A DNA stretch of 64,000 nucleotides from Mycobacterium sp. D16R12 (lineage in GTDB: Bacteria > Actinomycetota > Actinomycetes > Mycobacteriales > Mycobacteriaceae): the NCBI RefSeq assembly GCF_002013465.1, contig NZ_MAFC01000029.1:62001-126000 (forward strand), given 5' to 3'. Both the position numbers and the translations under genes were made by a program. The notes beneath the pieces were generated by a model. The model ran no database searches. It had not been told where the DNA came from and was given only the letters and a program-made list of their open reading frames with translations. Of the stretch, positions 1 through 7,681 are shown one piece after another (within the stretch, counting starts at the first letter, position 1; each line of letters starts with the position of its first letter).

Positions 1-246
1 TGCGATGTCCGATTCACGGTCTTCATCGGAAGACCCCCGGGGGACTGCGCCAGCGGGTCCGAGGAACCGTCGCGGACTGCAAAGACCTTCGCGCAGGCCA
101 TCATCGACCAGTTCCTTGCCGACATCCACATCTGGTCGCATCAACGCTACTCGGACCCGCCGGCCCTGGTGCGGGCCGAATACGAAGGCTTCATCGCCCT
201 ACGGAAATGGGCAACCCAGTTCTATCCGGAGGAAGTCCGCGCATGA
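1..246 (+). CDS. Rieske-type oxygenase, C-terminal fragment
   Basis: The frame is open from the first base to a TGA at 244-246, so only the last 81 residues of a gene entering the window are visible. The tail carries an IHIWSHQRY stretch followed by a WATQFYPE ending. This resembles the C-terminus of mycobacterial Rieske [2Fe-2S] ring hydroxylases of the KshA type, where an 'IW..KRY' segment precedes a terminal 'W..QFY'. The [2Fe-2S] and mononuclear iron ligands would lie upstream and cannot be checked. The stop overlaps the next start codon (ATGA), so the two genes are probably co-transcribed. The family assignment is moderate; the substrate is unknown. Confidence 0.6.
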   Translation, partial: CDVRFTVFIGRPPGDCASGSEEPSRTAKTFAQAIIDQFLADIHIWSHQRYSDPPALVRAEYEGFIALRKWATQFYPEEVRA

Positions 247-1316
247 GTGGAATCAGGGTTTTTCAGGTGGCGACCGGAAACCTCGGCACCGAGATGATCA
301 AGCGTATCGCCCAGCATCCCGAGCTGGAACTAGCCGGATTGCATTGCTACTCAAGAGAAAAGATCGGCCGCGACGCCGGCGAGCTCGTGGGGCTGGAACC
401 CAATGGCGTCCTTGCGACAGGCACCGTCGAGGAGATCATCGCCGCCAAGCCCGATGTGCTGACCTTCCACGGTGTGTTCCCCGACGAGGATCTCTACGTG
501 AAGGTGCTCGAGGCGGGCATCGACATCGTCACCACCGCCGACTGGATCACCGGACACCACCGCGACCAGAACCACCCGCATCCCTCGGGCCGATCCACCA
601 CCGAGGTCTTGCGGGAAGCGTGTGAACGGGGCGGATCCACCTTCTACGGCACCGGGATGAATCCGGGTCTGACACAGATCCTGGGCGTCATCCACTCCTG
701 CGACGTCGCCGAGATCGAGAACGTGACCGTCATCGAATCGGTGGATGTGTCCTGCCATCATTCGGTGGACTCCTGGGAGATGGTCGGATACGGGCGCCCC
801 ATCGAGGATCCGGAGATCCCGGCCCTCCTCGAGAAGGGCACCCGGGTCTTCGCCGACGGGGTGTATCTGATGGCCGACTGCTTCGGCCTCGAACTCGACG
901 ACGTCACGTTCTCCTATGAGCTGGGGGCCTGCACCGAGGACGTCGACCTCGGTTGGTACCGGCTGCCGAAGGGCTCCCTGGGTGCCAACTATCTGAAGTA
1001 CCAAGGAATCGTCGATGGCGTACCCAAGGTGGAGGTGCATGTCGAATGGCAGATGACGCCGAAGACTGAGCCGCACTGGAACGTCAAGGGCTGCTACATC
1101 ACCAAGATCCAGGGCGATCCCTGCGTCTACAGCAAGCACATGGTCATTCCCAAGCCCGGTACCGACTTCTCCGACCCCGCCGCCTTCGCATCTGTCGGGA
1201 TGACCGTGACGGGTCTGCCCGCGCTCAACGCCATCCGGAGCGTCATCGATGCCCCACCGGGCATCCTCACCTCGGCCGACCTGCCACTGCGCGGATTCGC
1301 GGGCCGGTTCAAGTAG
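243..1316 (+). CDS. DapB-like NAD(P)H-dependent dehydrogenase
   Basis: A 357-residue protein beginning MSGIRVFQVATGNLG, an N-terminal Rossmann nucleotide-binding turn. The body matches the long mycobacterial 'dihydrodipicolinate reductase-like' or amine dehydrogenase family, with a GTGMNPGL segment after the nucleotide-binding half. It is far longer than true DapB (about 245 residues), so it is unlikely to be the lysine-pathway enzyme. The start at 243 overlaps the upstream stop and is preferred over an in-frame ATG at 207. Coupling to a Rieske oxygenase suggests a shared catabolic pathway for a steroid-like or cyclic substrate; that is inference. Confidence 0.7.
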   Translation: MSGIRVFQVATGNLGTEMIKRIAQHPELELAGLHCYSREKIGRDAGELVGLEPNGVLATGTVEEIIAAKPDVLTFHGVFPDEDLYVKVLEAGIDIVTTADWITGHHRDQNHPHPSGRSTTEVLREACERGGSTFYGTGMNPGLTQILGVIHSCDVAEIENVTVIESVDVSCHHSVDSWEMVGYGRPIEDPEIPALLEKGTRVFADGVYLMADCFGLELDDVTFSYELGACTEDVDLGWYRLPKGSLGANYLKYQGIVDGVPKVEVHVEWQMTPKTEPHWNVKGCYITKIQGDPCVYSKHMVIPKPGTDFSDPAAFASVGMTVTGLPALNAIRSVIDAPPGILTSADLPLRGFAGRFK

Positions 1317-1365
1317 GGCTGTGCGGACACCGCTGACAGCTGGGACGGGTAGCCTAAGGCCCGTT

Positions 1366-2445
1366 ATGAGCGAGCGAGCCGACAAACCCAGTAATTCGTA
1401 CGCTGCGGCCGGGGTGGATATCGAAGCCGGCGACCGGGCGGTCGAGCTGTTCAAGAAATCCGTCGCGAAGACGCATCGCCCTGAGGTGCTGGGCGGTATC
1501 GGCGGCTTCGCCGGGCTGTTCGCCCTCAAGGGCGGATACCGCGAGCCGGTGCTCGCGGCCTCCACCGATGGCGTCGGCACCAAGATCGCCGTCGCACAGG
1601 CCATGGACAAGCGCGACACCGTCGGCCTCGACCTGGTGGCCATGGTCGTCGACGATCTCGTCGTGTGCGGGGCCGAGCCGCTCTTCCTGCAGGACTACAT
1701 CGCCGTCGGCAAGGTGGTGCCCGAGCGCGTCAGCGAGCTGGTTGCCGGCATCGCCGAGGGATGCGCCATCGCCGGCTGCGCCCTGCTCGGCGGCGAGACC
1801 GCCGAACACCCGGGCCTGATGGCTCCCGATGACTTCGACCTGTCCGCCACCGGTGTCGGCATCGTGGAAGCAGACCGGGTGCTGGGGCCGGACCGGGTGC
1901 GTCCAGGTGATGTCGTGATCGCGATGAGGTCCTCTGGCCTGCATTCCAACGGATACTCGCTGGCTCGGCATGTGCTGCTGGAAATCGACCGGATGGACCT
2001 GTTCGGACAGGTCGAGGAGTTCGGCAGGACGCTTGGCGAGGAGCTCCTCGAGCCCACCCGCATCTATGCCAAGGACTGCCTGGCGCTGGCCGCCGAGACC
2101 GAGGTGCGCACCTTCTGCCACGTCACCGGTGGAGGGCTCGCCGGCAATCTCGCCCGGGTGATCCCCGATGGATTGGTGGCCGAGCTGGACCGCAGTAGTT
2201 GGACCCCCGGCCCGATCTTCGCGATGATCGCCCAGCGCGGCCGCATCGAGCGCGCCGAAATGGAAAAGACCTTCAACATGGGCGTCGGCATGGTCGCCGT
2301 CGTCGCACCCGAAGATGTCGACAGGGCGCTCGCCGTCCTGACCGCACGGCACATCGACTGCTGGACCCTTGGCGCCATCAAGAAGTCGGGCAAGGATTCA
2401 AGCAGCGAGAATGCCGTGCTCTTGGGCCAGCACCCGAGATTCTAA
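1366..2445 (+). CDS. purM: phosphoribosylformylglycinamidine cyclo-ligase
   Basis: AIR synthetase of 359 residues. It performs the fifth step of de novo purine synthesis, the ATP-dependent closure of FGAM to aminoimidazole ribotide, in the cytosol. The family signature DGVGTK lies at residues 68-73 and GGETAE at 141-146, and the length is normal for PurM. The start at 1366 gives the conserved N-terminus (SYAAAGVDI); an upstream in-frame ATG at 1249 would run back into the preceding gene. A purF gene is not beside it in this window, so the usual purF-purM pair cannot be confirmed here. Confidence 0.97.
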   Translation: MSERADKPSNSYAAAGVDIEAGDRAVELFKKSVAKTHRPEVLGGIGGFAGLFALKGGYREPVLAASTDGVGTKIAVAQAMDKRDTVGLDLVAMVVDDLVVCGAEPLFLQDYIAVGKVVPERVSELVAGIAEGCAIAGCALLGGETAEHPGLMAPDDFDLSATGVGIVEADRVLGPDRVRPGDVVIAMRSSGLHSNGYSLARHVLLEIDRMDLFGQVEEFGRTLGEELLEPTRIYAKDCLALAAETEVRTFCHVTGGGLAGNLARVIPDGLVAELDRSSWTPGPIFAMIAQRGRIERAEMEKTFNMGVGMVAVVAPEDVDRALAVLTARHIDCWTLGAIKKSGKDSSSENAVLLGQHPRF

Positions 2446-2471
2446 GGAGAGGTGCTGCGCCTGGGCCGCTG

Positions 2472-2651
2472 TCAGCGGCGCCAGGCGTCCTCGTCTTCGG
2501 TCCAGCGGTCGCTGGTGCGATCGTCATCCGGCTGAGATGACGGAGCGCCGGAAAGTTCACGGCGGAGCTGCTCGAGATCCGTGTTAGGAGAGCTGTATTT
2601 CAGCTCGCGAGCAACCTTGGTCTGCTTTGCCTTTGCCCGGCCGCGGCCCAT
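2472..2651 (-). CDS. DUF3073 small basic protein
   Basis: A 59-residue protein starting MGRGRAKAKQTKVARELKY, the hallmark N-terminus of actinobacterial DUF3073 (the Rv0810c type). The basic first half is followed by an acidic tail ending DEDAWRR. The start at 2651 has a GAGGGGG ribosome binding site just upstream and matches the family start. An in-frame ATG at 2687 would add twelve unconserved residues. It lies convergent to purM with a 26-bp gap and downstream of ygfZ on the same strand. The function is not established; the charge pattern would suit RNA or ribosome binding. Confidence 0.85.
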   Translation of the reverse strand: MGRGRAKAKQTKVARELKYSSPNTDLEQLRRELSGAPSSQPDDDRTSDRWTEDEDAWRR

Positions 2652-2766
2652 GGGGGAACCCCCTCGCGCAATAGCGGAGCGGCCCAATTTCAGGGCGGCT
2701 CCGGTGGAGTGTTTTTATCGATCCTGACGATAGTTTAGCGTGCCGATCCACCAACTGCTGCACGCC

Positions 2767-3861
2767 CTAACCACCCGGTTGACCCGGCCCTTGTCGTAGC
2801 CGGTTGATCGCCTCGCGTCCGCGCTGCTCACCCTGCAGGTCGGGCAGTAGATCGAGGTCGATCGCGGCCGGTGACGGCCCTGCCGTGAGGGGCGTCTGAT
2901 CGCCGTTGGAGAGGGCCTCGACGACCGAGCGTTTGAGCAGAGCCAGGGCTATGGGGCCCAGGTCAACATGGTCGACCACCGAGCCCACCCGGCCGACGGA
3001 ACGGCCGCCCACCGCCACCTCGTCTCCGGTGGACGGCCGATCGGCGGAGCCATCGAGATGTAGCAACACCAGCACCCGTGGCGGCTTGCCGAGGTTGTGC
3101 ACCCGCGCCACCGTCTCCTGCCCGCGATAGCACCCCTTTTCCAGGTGTACCGCCCGTGGATCGCCGTCGACCGCGATCCACGCCACCTCATGCGGGATGG
3201 TGCGCTCATCGGTGTCCAGGCTCAGCCGCGGGTGCGCGGCCGCGATCCGGAGCGCCTCAAACGCCCACAGGCCCGCGGGTCGTACACCCAGCCGGTCGGC
3301 GAGGTCGTGCCCCGGCGGAACCAGGAGGTCGAACGTCGCATCGGGGAGCGGCCACGGCATGCGCCTGATGAGGCCGCCGCCGGGCAGAGCGACTGCGCGG
3401 TCGAGTTCGGGGAGAGCTGCGATCCCCAGCTTTTCGGTGAGGTCGACGGTGTCCGGTCCAAGCAGGGTGAAGAGCTCCAGATCGGACGACGAGACCTCTA
3501 CCTTCGCCCAGAACACCATCTTGGCGAGGAAGTCCTTGAGGGCCTGGCCTCGCCACGGCTCGGTGTCCAGGTAGGTGATGCCGTCCAGATCGGTTTGTAC
3601 CCAGTGATCTTCGACGCGTCCCTGTCCGTCGAGGCTGAGGTTTTCCCGCGTTTCGCCATCCTTTAGGTCGGTGACGTGCTGGCTGGAGATGGTGTGCAGC
3701 CAGCTCAGCCGTTCGGTGCCGGACAGGGCGACGATGGGGCGTGTCGACCGGTCGATGAGGACGGCACCGGTCAGGGCCGTGCGCTGCTCGCCGAGGGGGT
3801 CGCCGTAGTGCCACACCGCACCGGCGTCGGGGTTGTCTTCAGGTACGTAGATGGCCTTCAT
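2767..3861 (-). CDS. ygfZ: YgfZ/GcvT folate-binding protein
   Basis: A 364-residue member of the YgfZ (CAF17-like) family, a tetrahydrofolate-binding relative of the glycine-cleavage T protein that supports maintenance of Fe-S enzymes. The diagnostic K-G-C-Y-x-G-Q-E motif is at residues 242-249. The aminomethyltransferase-like fold covers roughly residues 30-350. It diverges from pabC across a 70-bp spacer, matching the Rv0811c/Rv0812 arrangement. Pairing with a folate-pathway gene fits its cofactor. Confidence 0.9.
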   Translation of the reverse strand: MKAIYVPEDNPDAGAVWHYGDPLGEQRTALTGAVLIDRSTRPIVALSGTERLSWLHTISSQHVTDLKDGETRENLSLDGQGRVEDHWVQTDLDGITYLDTEPWRGQALKDFLAKMVFWAKVEVSSSDLELFTLLGPDTVDLTEKLGIAALPELDRAVALPGGGLIRRMPWPLPDATFDLLVPPGHDLADRLGVRPAGLWAFEALRIAAAHPRLSLDTDERTIPHEVAWIAVDGDPRAVHLEKGCYRGQETVARVHNLGKPPRVLVLLHLDGSADRPSTGDEVAVGGRSVGRVGSVVDHVDLGPIALALLKRSVVEALSNGDQTPLTAGPSPAAIDLDLLPDLQGEQRGREAINRLRQGPGQPGG

Positions 3862-3917
3862 CGGTGCCTATTGTTCTTCACGCAAGCGGCTCATCACATG
3901 TCCTACTGTACGACCGC

Positions 3918-3923
3918 TAATCT
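3918..3923 (+). promoter_or_regulatory. -10 element for a probably leaderless pabC
   Basis: TAATCT lies 8 nt before the pabC ATG at 3932, and there is no Shine-Dalgarno sequence in between. A TANNNT hexamer 7-8 nt before a start codon is the usual geometry of leaderless mycobacterial transcripts. A mapped 5' end would settle it. Confidence 0.45.
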
Positions 3924-3931
3924 CATTGCCC

Positions 3932-4786
3932 ATGGCGGTAGCGGTGCTGGTCACACTCGACGGTGAAGTGCATGACCCCTCGGTGCCGCTGTTGTATGCC
4001 GACGAGCTTGCGGCAGTTCGCGGAGACGGCGCGTTCGAGACGCTGCTCGTGCGCGGCGGCCTGGTCTGCAAGCTGGACGCGCATCTGGATCGGATGGCCG
4101 TATCTGCCGCGGCGATGGATCTGGCCGAACCGGACCGGCGTGCCTGGCGTGTGGCCGTCGAGGTCGCTGTGCGGCAGTGGAACTCGACATCGACCGACGA
4201 TGCGATGCTGCGGCTTGTCTACACCCGAGGTCGTGAAAGCGGTGGGGGTACAACGGCATATCTGACCATCGCGCCGGTTCCGGAGCGATCGTTGGTAGCG
4301 CGGCGTGATGGTGTCTCGGTGATCACCCTGGATCGAGGGCTGCCCGCGCAACCCGCCGAACCGCTGCCCTGGCTGCTATCGGGGGCCAAGACGCTGTCCT
4401 ACGCGATCAACATGTCTGCCCTGCGATATGCCGAAGCTCAAGGGGCTCAAGACGTCATCTTCGTCAGTTCGGATGGGTTCGTGCTTGAGGGGCCGCGGTC
4501 GACGGTCATCGTGGATACCGGCGACGCGCTGGTCACCCCGTTCCCAGAGCATGGGATCCTGCATGGAACCACTCAGCGGGCACTCTTCGAGGTGGCCGCG
4601 GCCGAGGGCATTCCGTGCCGGTATGAGGCCGTGAGACCTGCTGATCTGGTTGCCGCCCAAGATGTTTGGATGTTGGCCAGTATTACTCTCGCGGCCCGGG
4701 TACGCACGCTGGACGGTATCAGCCGTCCCGCGGGGCCACTGGCGGCGCGGCTGCCCGAGTTGGTCGACAAGGCCATCGCGCTCTAG
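3932..4786 (+). CDS. pabC: aminodeoxychorismate lyase
   Basis: A 284-residue fold-type IV PLP enzyme that releases pyruvate from 4-amino-4-deoxychorismate to give p-aminobenzoate for folate. The PLP lysine is K153 within SGAKTLSYAIN, and the segment LLYADELAAVRGDGAFET near residue 30 is typical of the BCAT/ADCL family. The start at 3932 was chosen because it gives the family N-terminus and sits behind a leaderless-type -10 box; an ATG at 3851 would overlap the divergent gene. A D-amino-acid or branched-chain aminotransferase is the alternative, but synteny with Rv0812 supports PabC. Confidence 0.85.
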   Translation: MAVAVLVTLDGEVHDPSVPLLYADELAAVRGDGAFETLLVRGGLVCKLDAHLDRMAVSAAAMDLAEPDRRAWRVAVEVAVRQWNSTSTDDAMLRLVYTRGRESGGGTTAYLTIAPVPERSLVARRDGVSVITLDRGLPAQPAEPLPWLLSGAKTLSYAINMSALRYAEAQGAQDVIFVSSDGFVLEGPRSTVIVDTGDALVTPFPEHGILHGTTQRALFEVAAAEGIPCRYEAVRPADLVAAQDVWMLASITLAARVRTLDGISRPAGPLAARLPELVDKAIAL

Positions 4787-4857
4787 TTCTGCTCGCCAGA
4801 GAATAAATCGGTTGTCGCGAACTCTCTTGCGTCGTACCGTCGTCGGTACACAAGGAA

Positions 4858-4867
4858 GGAGGTGGTC
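4858..4867 (+). promoter_or_regulatory. near-consensus Shine-Dalgarno of a 12-codon ORF
   Basis: GGAGGTGGTC matches the extended anti-SD complement GGAGGTGATC at nine of ten positions. It sits 7 nt before the TTG at 4875. It is the strongest ribosome binding site I noticed in the window, and it serves a 12-codon frame. Confidence 0.6.
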
Positions 4868-4874
4868 CGACACT

Positions 4875-4913
4875 TTGATTGCTTATTGGACATGTGAGGT
4901 GGCTGCTCCCTAG
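4875..4913 (+). CDS. 12-residue leader-like peptide
   Basis: A TTG-started frame encoding (M)IAYWTCEVAAP then TAG, with one Trp and one Cys. It sits behind a near-perfect ribosome binding site. GGCTGC at 4901-4906 can pair with GCAGCC at 4916-4921, which puts the stop codon in the loop. GCTGCAGTGG (4926-4935) can pair with CCACCGCAGC (4942-4951). The second and third segments can also pair with each other. This is the layout of a translation-sensed attenuator, yet the next gene is on the other strand. The role is unknown; a small RNA or peptide between pabC and nitrobindin is plausible. Confidence 0.4.
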   Translation: MIAYWTCEVAAP

Positions 4914-4956
4914 TTGCAGCCATGCGCTGCAGTGGGCAAATCCACCGCAGCCACCC

Positions 4957-5005
4957 GGCCCCCGAACCCTCGATTAGTCCGATCGAGCCGAATGGTTCGG
5001 GGGCC
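4957..5005. terminator. long bipartite hairpin between convergent genes
   Basis: GGCCCCCGAACC (4957-4968) and GGTTCGGGGGCC (4994-5005) form a perfect 12-bp stem. Inside it, CTCGAT (4969-4974) pairs with ATCGAG (4982-4987). No T-run follows, as is usual in high-GC actinobacteria. It lies between convergent pabC and nitrobindin, so it may serve either strand. Confidence 0.6.
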
Positions 5006-5074
5006 GCCCCCTTTCTGGGGACGGCCGAAATGACTCGCCGAAGTGCCCGGCTATGAGCGACAGGCGCGGGAGGT

Positions 5075-5692
5075 CTAGCCCACGAAGCGGGACAACCGCG
5101 CCGACAGATGCGGTGTCAGGCCGCCGTCGGCACCCACCCGCTCCTCGACATAGGCCAGGTCGCCGCCGTCGACGATGCCGTACAGCCGCTTGGCCCCGCC
5201 GATCAGCGCACCGGACTTGCTTCGAGCCAGCGCATCGGTGACCAACTCCCAGGATGAGGCGTTGCGCGGATGGCCGTAGAACAGCTCGACAAACCCCGCG
5301 GCATGCGCCAGCACCAGCTCGATGGCCTGCTTCTCGTCTGGATCGTCTGGATCGGGCGCGAACCGCCAGAACCCGCTCTCGCGCAGCGTCAGCCGCTCGA
5401 ACTGCCCGTCAGCATCCAGTCGCCACGATCGTGAATCCCACGTGAGGTAGTCGCTGCCGTCGTGCGCGACGATGATCTGCTGTCCGAAGCGGTAGTCGCC
5501 GTCGGCATCACGGCCTTCGCCCTCGCCACGCCACACGCCTACCAGGGGCAGCAGCGCGAGCATGGCCCCATGCAGGTCCGCGCCTTCGCGCAGGTTCGCG
5601 GTATCGGCAGGGACGGGGAGGTCTTGAAATGTGGGAAGGTTCCGGCCCACCGATGGCCGCGGCTCGGCGGCGGTCGGATCTGGTTCCGTCAC
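5075..5692 (-). CDS. nitrobindin / FABP-like heme-binding protein
   Basis: A 205-residue protein of the UPF0678/THAP4 nitrobindin family (Rv0813c type), a ten-strand beta-barrel that binds ferric heme and scavenges or isomerises peroxynitrite. The conserved GxWxGxGxG entry motif is GVWRGEGEG at residues 52-60, after a Pro-rich N-terminal tail. The GTG at 5692 was chosen because it overlaps the stop of a tiny upstream membrane ORF (GTGA). A TTG at 5884 would add residues with no family resemblance. The two genes are probably translationally coupled. Confidence 0.8.
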   Translation of the reverse strand: MTEPDPTAAEPRPSVGRNLPTFQDLPVPADTANLREGADLHGAMLALLPLVGVWRGEGEGRDADGDYRFGQQIIVAHDGSDYLTWDSRSWRLDADGQFERLTLRESGFWRFAPDPDDPDEKQAIELVLAHAAGFVELFYGHPRNASSWELVTDALARSKSGALIGGAKRLYGIVDGGDLAYVEERVGADGGLTPHLSARLSRFVG

Positions 5693-5787
5693 GACTCGTC
5701 GGTGATCAGCCGGTACAGCGCGTACAGCGCGAACCAGGTGATGACGAACACCGCGGCCACCAACATGATCTCGAAGAAGAGCACCAC
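5689..5787 (-). CDS. 32-residue single-span membrane peptide
   Basis: A GTG-started frame encoding MVLFFEIMLVAAVFVITW and a charged end RLITDES, giving one transmembrane helix with a short polar C-terminus. Its TGA overlaps the GTG of nitrobindin by four bases. There is no Shine-Dalgarno; instead TAAGCT lies 8 nt before the first GTG, the geometry of a leaderless start. A second GTG follows immediately and may be the actual start. The coding case rests on the coupled overlap, the promoter spacing and the clean hydrophobic profile. Confidence 0.5.
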   Translation of the reverse strand: MVLFFEIMLVAAVFVITWFALYALYRLITDES

Positions 5788-5795
5788 GGGAAGGG

Positions 5796-5801
5796 AGCTT
5801 A
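5796..5801 (-). promoter_or_regulatory. -10 box for leaderless mini-ORF and nitrobindin
   Basis: TAAGCT on the minus strand, 8 nt before the GTG at 5787. It fits the TANNNT consensus at leaderless spacing and would drive the mini-ORF and nitrobindin as one transcript. Confidence 0.4.
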
Positions 5802-5868
5802 CCTGGGACAACGGTGTGACCCACAACTCGCCGGGTAACGTCGAATCCAGCTACTGCGATGCAAGGGT

Positions 5869-6414
5869 GTGACGATCTTGCCAAGACGATTGTTATCTGC
5901 GTATTTAGCGCCCCTTGCGATGTCTGCGGGGCTTATCGTGGCACCCACAGCGAATGCGCAACCGCCCAAGTTTCCGGACGTTGACTCCTATCCGGCGGTC
6001 GAACTCGACGAGTACCGCGTGATCGGTGCGCACCCGAGCATGTCGGGGTGGGTGTTCAGCACGCCCGGCGGCCTCAGATGCCAGAGCAGCATGATCGCGG
6101 ATCTGGGTGTGTCGTGTACCGGACAGATCGCGGGTGCCGGCGGGGGCATGAACTCGGTGACGGTGTCCCTGGCGAAGCCAGGGCTCATCGCGCAGTACGA
6201 CCAGACGCCAGACGATCATCCGTATCCGCTGTTGTCCACCGGCTCCAAGATCGCGCCCGGCAATGGCGTGGTCTGTGCGGTCCTCGCCGAGGATGCGCTG
6301 GCCTGTCGGGCCAAGAAACCCGATTCCTGGGCCAAGGACACCCCGGATCCGCCGGACCGGCATTACGGCGAGCACGGATTCGTCGTGCAGCCCTCCGGCA
6401 GCTGGTCCTACTAA
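5869..6414 (+). CDS. exported protein with four cysteines
   Basis: A 181-residue protein with a Sec signal peptide: basic start TILPRR, hydrophobic core, and likely cleavage after ANAQ near residue 31. The mature part contains LRCQSSM, VSCTGQ, VVCAVL and LACRAK, an even number of cysteines that could form two disulfides. This pattern is common in mycobacterial exported proteins of unknown function. It starts at GTG 5869, diverging from the nitrobindin transcript. I do not recognise a named family. Confidence 0.7.
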   Translation: MTILPRRLLSAYLAPLAMSAGLIVAPTANAQPPKFPDVDSYPAVELDEYRVIGAHPSMSGWVFSTPGGLRCQSSMIADLGVSCTGQIAGAGGGMNSVTVSLAKPGLIAQYDQTPDDHPYPLLSTGSKIAPGNGVVCAVLAEDALACRAKKPDSWAKDTPDPPDRHYGEHGFVVQPSGSWSY

Positions 6415-6431
6415 CGCGAGCTTCCGATCTT

Positions 6432-6447
6432 TGGGGGTAAGCCCCCA
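6432..6447 (+). terminator. short G/C hairpin after exported protein
   Basis: TGGGGG / CCCCCA with a TAAG loop, 18 nt past the stop of the exported protein. It is short and lacks a T-run, so it could be a weak terminator or simply mRNA structure. Confidence 0.3.
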
Positions 6448-6513
6448 TGAACATTGGGTGTCAGTCTGGATGCCAGCGGTTGGCGCGCACGGAACGATTA
6501 CCGAGTGGGCGTC

Positions 6514-6915
6514 GTGGATAGGAAATCAACTGTGTGGCAATCAAAGTCAGTGTTCCGGGGAATCGGTGTGGGTCTTGTCGGCCTCGCCCTCGTAGTGGCG
6601 ACACCGGGTCTCGCGTATGCGGCGCCGGACAAGCCCACTCCGGTGCCCTCGCCCAACCACGATGGTGAGTGGCTCGACGGCGGCATGGCGCCCACCGAGG
6701 CACAGCAGCCGCGCGACAGCGCCGGTGGTTGGGTCGACCACCCCGATGGCACCGGGCCACAGTGCATGGATAGAGGCGTCATCTGCAGTACGGGAATCTG
6801 GTACCCCGATCAGGTGCAAAGTCAACGCGGTCAACCTGAATGGGTGCAGTTGCCCGACACCACCGGTCCTGAATGTGAGAATCCCGGCGTTGTCTGTGGG
6901 AACACAGCGTCGTAG
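6514..6915 (+). CDS. small exported protein with CxxxGxxC repeats
   Basis: About 133 residues from the GTG at 6514. The signal peptide runs FRGIGVGLVGLALVV to AYAAPDKP. The mature region is Pro-rich and then has two copies of a short motif, GPQCMDRGVIC and GPECENPGVVC, some 40 residues apart. Each copy has cysteines spaced six apart, suggesting two small disulfide or metal loops. The start is uncertain: GTG codons at 6505 and 6547 and an ATG at 6454 share the frame. No function is known to me. Confidence 0.6.
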   Translation: MDRKSTVWQSKSVFRGIGVGLVGLALVVATPGLAYAAPDKPTPVPSPNHDGEWLDGGMAPTEAQQPRDSAGGWVDHPDGTGPQCMDRGVICSTGIWYPDQVQSQRGQPEWVQLPDTTGPECENPGVVCGNTAS

Positions 6916-6942
6916 CCGCAACGCATATCGAGCTCGGCGGGT

Positions 6943-7596
6943 TTAGGTACCCGCCAGGAAGGTGATCACCGCCAGCACCCGGCGGTGGTACTCATCGGTT
7001 TCGGTGAGATTCAACTTCGTCATCACGTTGTGGACGTGCTTTTCGACCGTGCTCTCGGTAATCCACAGCCTGCGGGCGATGCCGGCATTCGATAGACCCT
7101 CGGCCATCACCCCCAGTACCTCGCGTTCGCGCTGGCTCAGGGCATCAATCGGATGGTCGTTGCGGCGTGTCACCACCAGCTCTCTGACCAGTGCCGGGTC
7201 CAGCACCGCGGCCCCTGCCGCGACCCGGTTGAGCGCATCGACGAATTCCGCGATATCGCCGATCCGGCTCTTGAGGAGATAGCCCCGCCCGCCTCCCGTG
7301 GATACGAGCTCGATCGCGTACTCCGCTTCCACATGTGCGGAAAGGACCAGCACTCCCGTCGCGGGAAATTCCTTGTGTATCGCCCGGGCAGCTTCGAGCC
7401 CTTCGGTGGTGTGCGTCGGCGGCATCCGGATATCCGTGACGACGAGGTCAGGCCTGTGAGTCCTGACCAGAGCCATCAGGTCGACGGCGTTACCCGCCTG
7501 GCCGACAACCTCGAAGTTCGAACGATCGAGAAGGCTGGCGATCCCTTCACGAAGGAGCACATCGTCGTCGGCGATTACCACGCGCAGGGCGGCCAC
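6943..7596 (-). CDS. NarL/FixJ-family response regulator
   Basis: A 217-residue two-component regulator. The receiver domain opens with the acidic cluster IADDD (residues 9-12) and has its phosphoacceptor D55 in VVTDIRMP. The C-terminus is a LuxR/GerE helix-turn-helix (LSQREREVLGVMAEG). The GTG at 7596 gives the standard receiver N-terminus; an upstream start at 7617 would add seven residues. It diverges from the histidine kinase at 7682, and the pair is very likely cognate. The adjacent porin cassette is a candidate target. Confidence 0.9.
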   Translation of the reverse strand: MAALRVVIADDDVLLREGIASLLDRSNFEVVGQAGNAVDLMALVRTHRPDLVVTDIRMPPTHTTEGLEAARAIHKEFPATGVLVLSAHVEAEYAIELVSTGGGRGYLLKSRIGDIAEFVDALNRVAAGAAVLDPALVRELVVTRRNDHPIDALSQREREVLGVMAEGLSNAGIARRLWITESTVEKHVHNVMTKLNLTETDEYHRRVLAVITFLAGT

Positions 7597-7681
7597 GGCG
7601 CCAGAGTAGCCGCGCAACCTGCGTGGCTATATTCGAAGAGGCGGGACGTATCTGGGTCCCGGAGGTAAGGAAGTTCCCGAC

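Noticed and set aside
351..1643. Long minus-strand open frame opposite the DapB-like gene and purM
   Set aside because: It is the complement of two well-supported genes, with no family-like motifs, and results from high GC at third positions.
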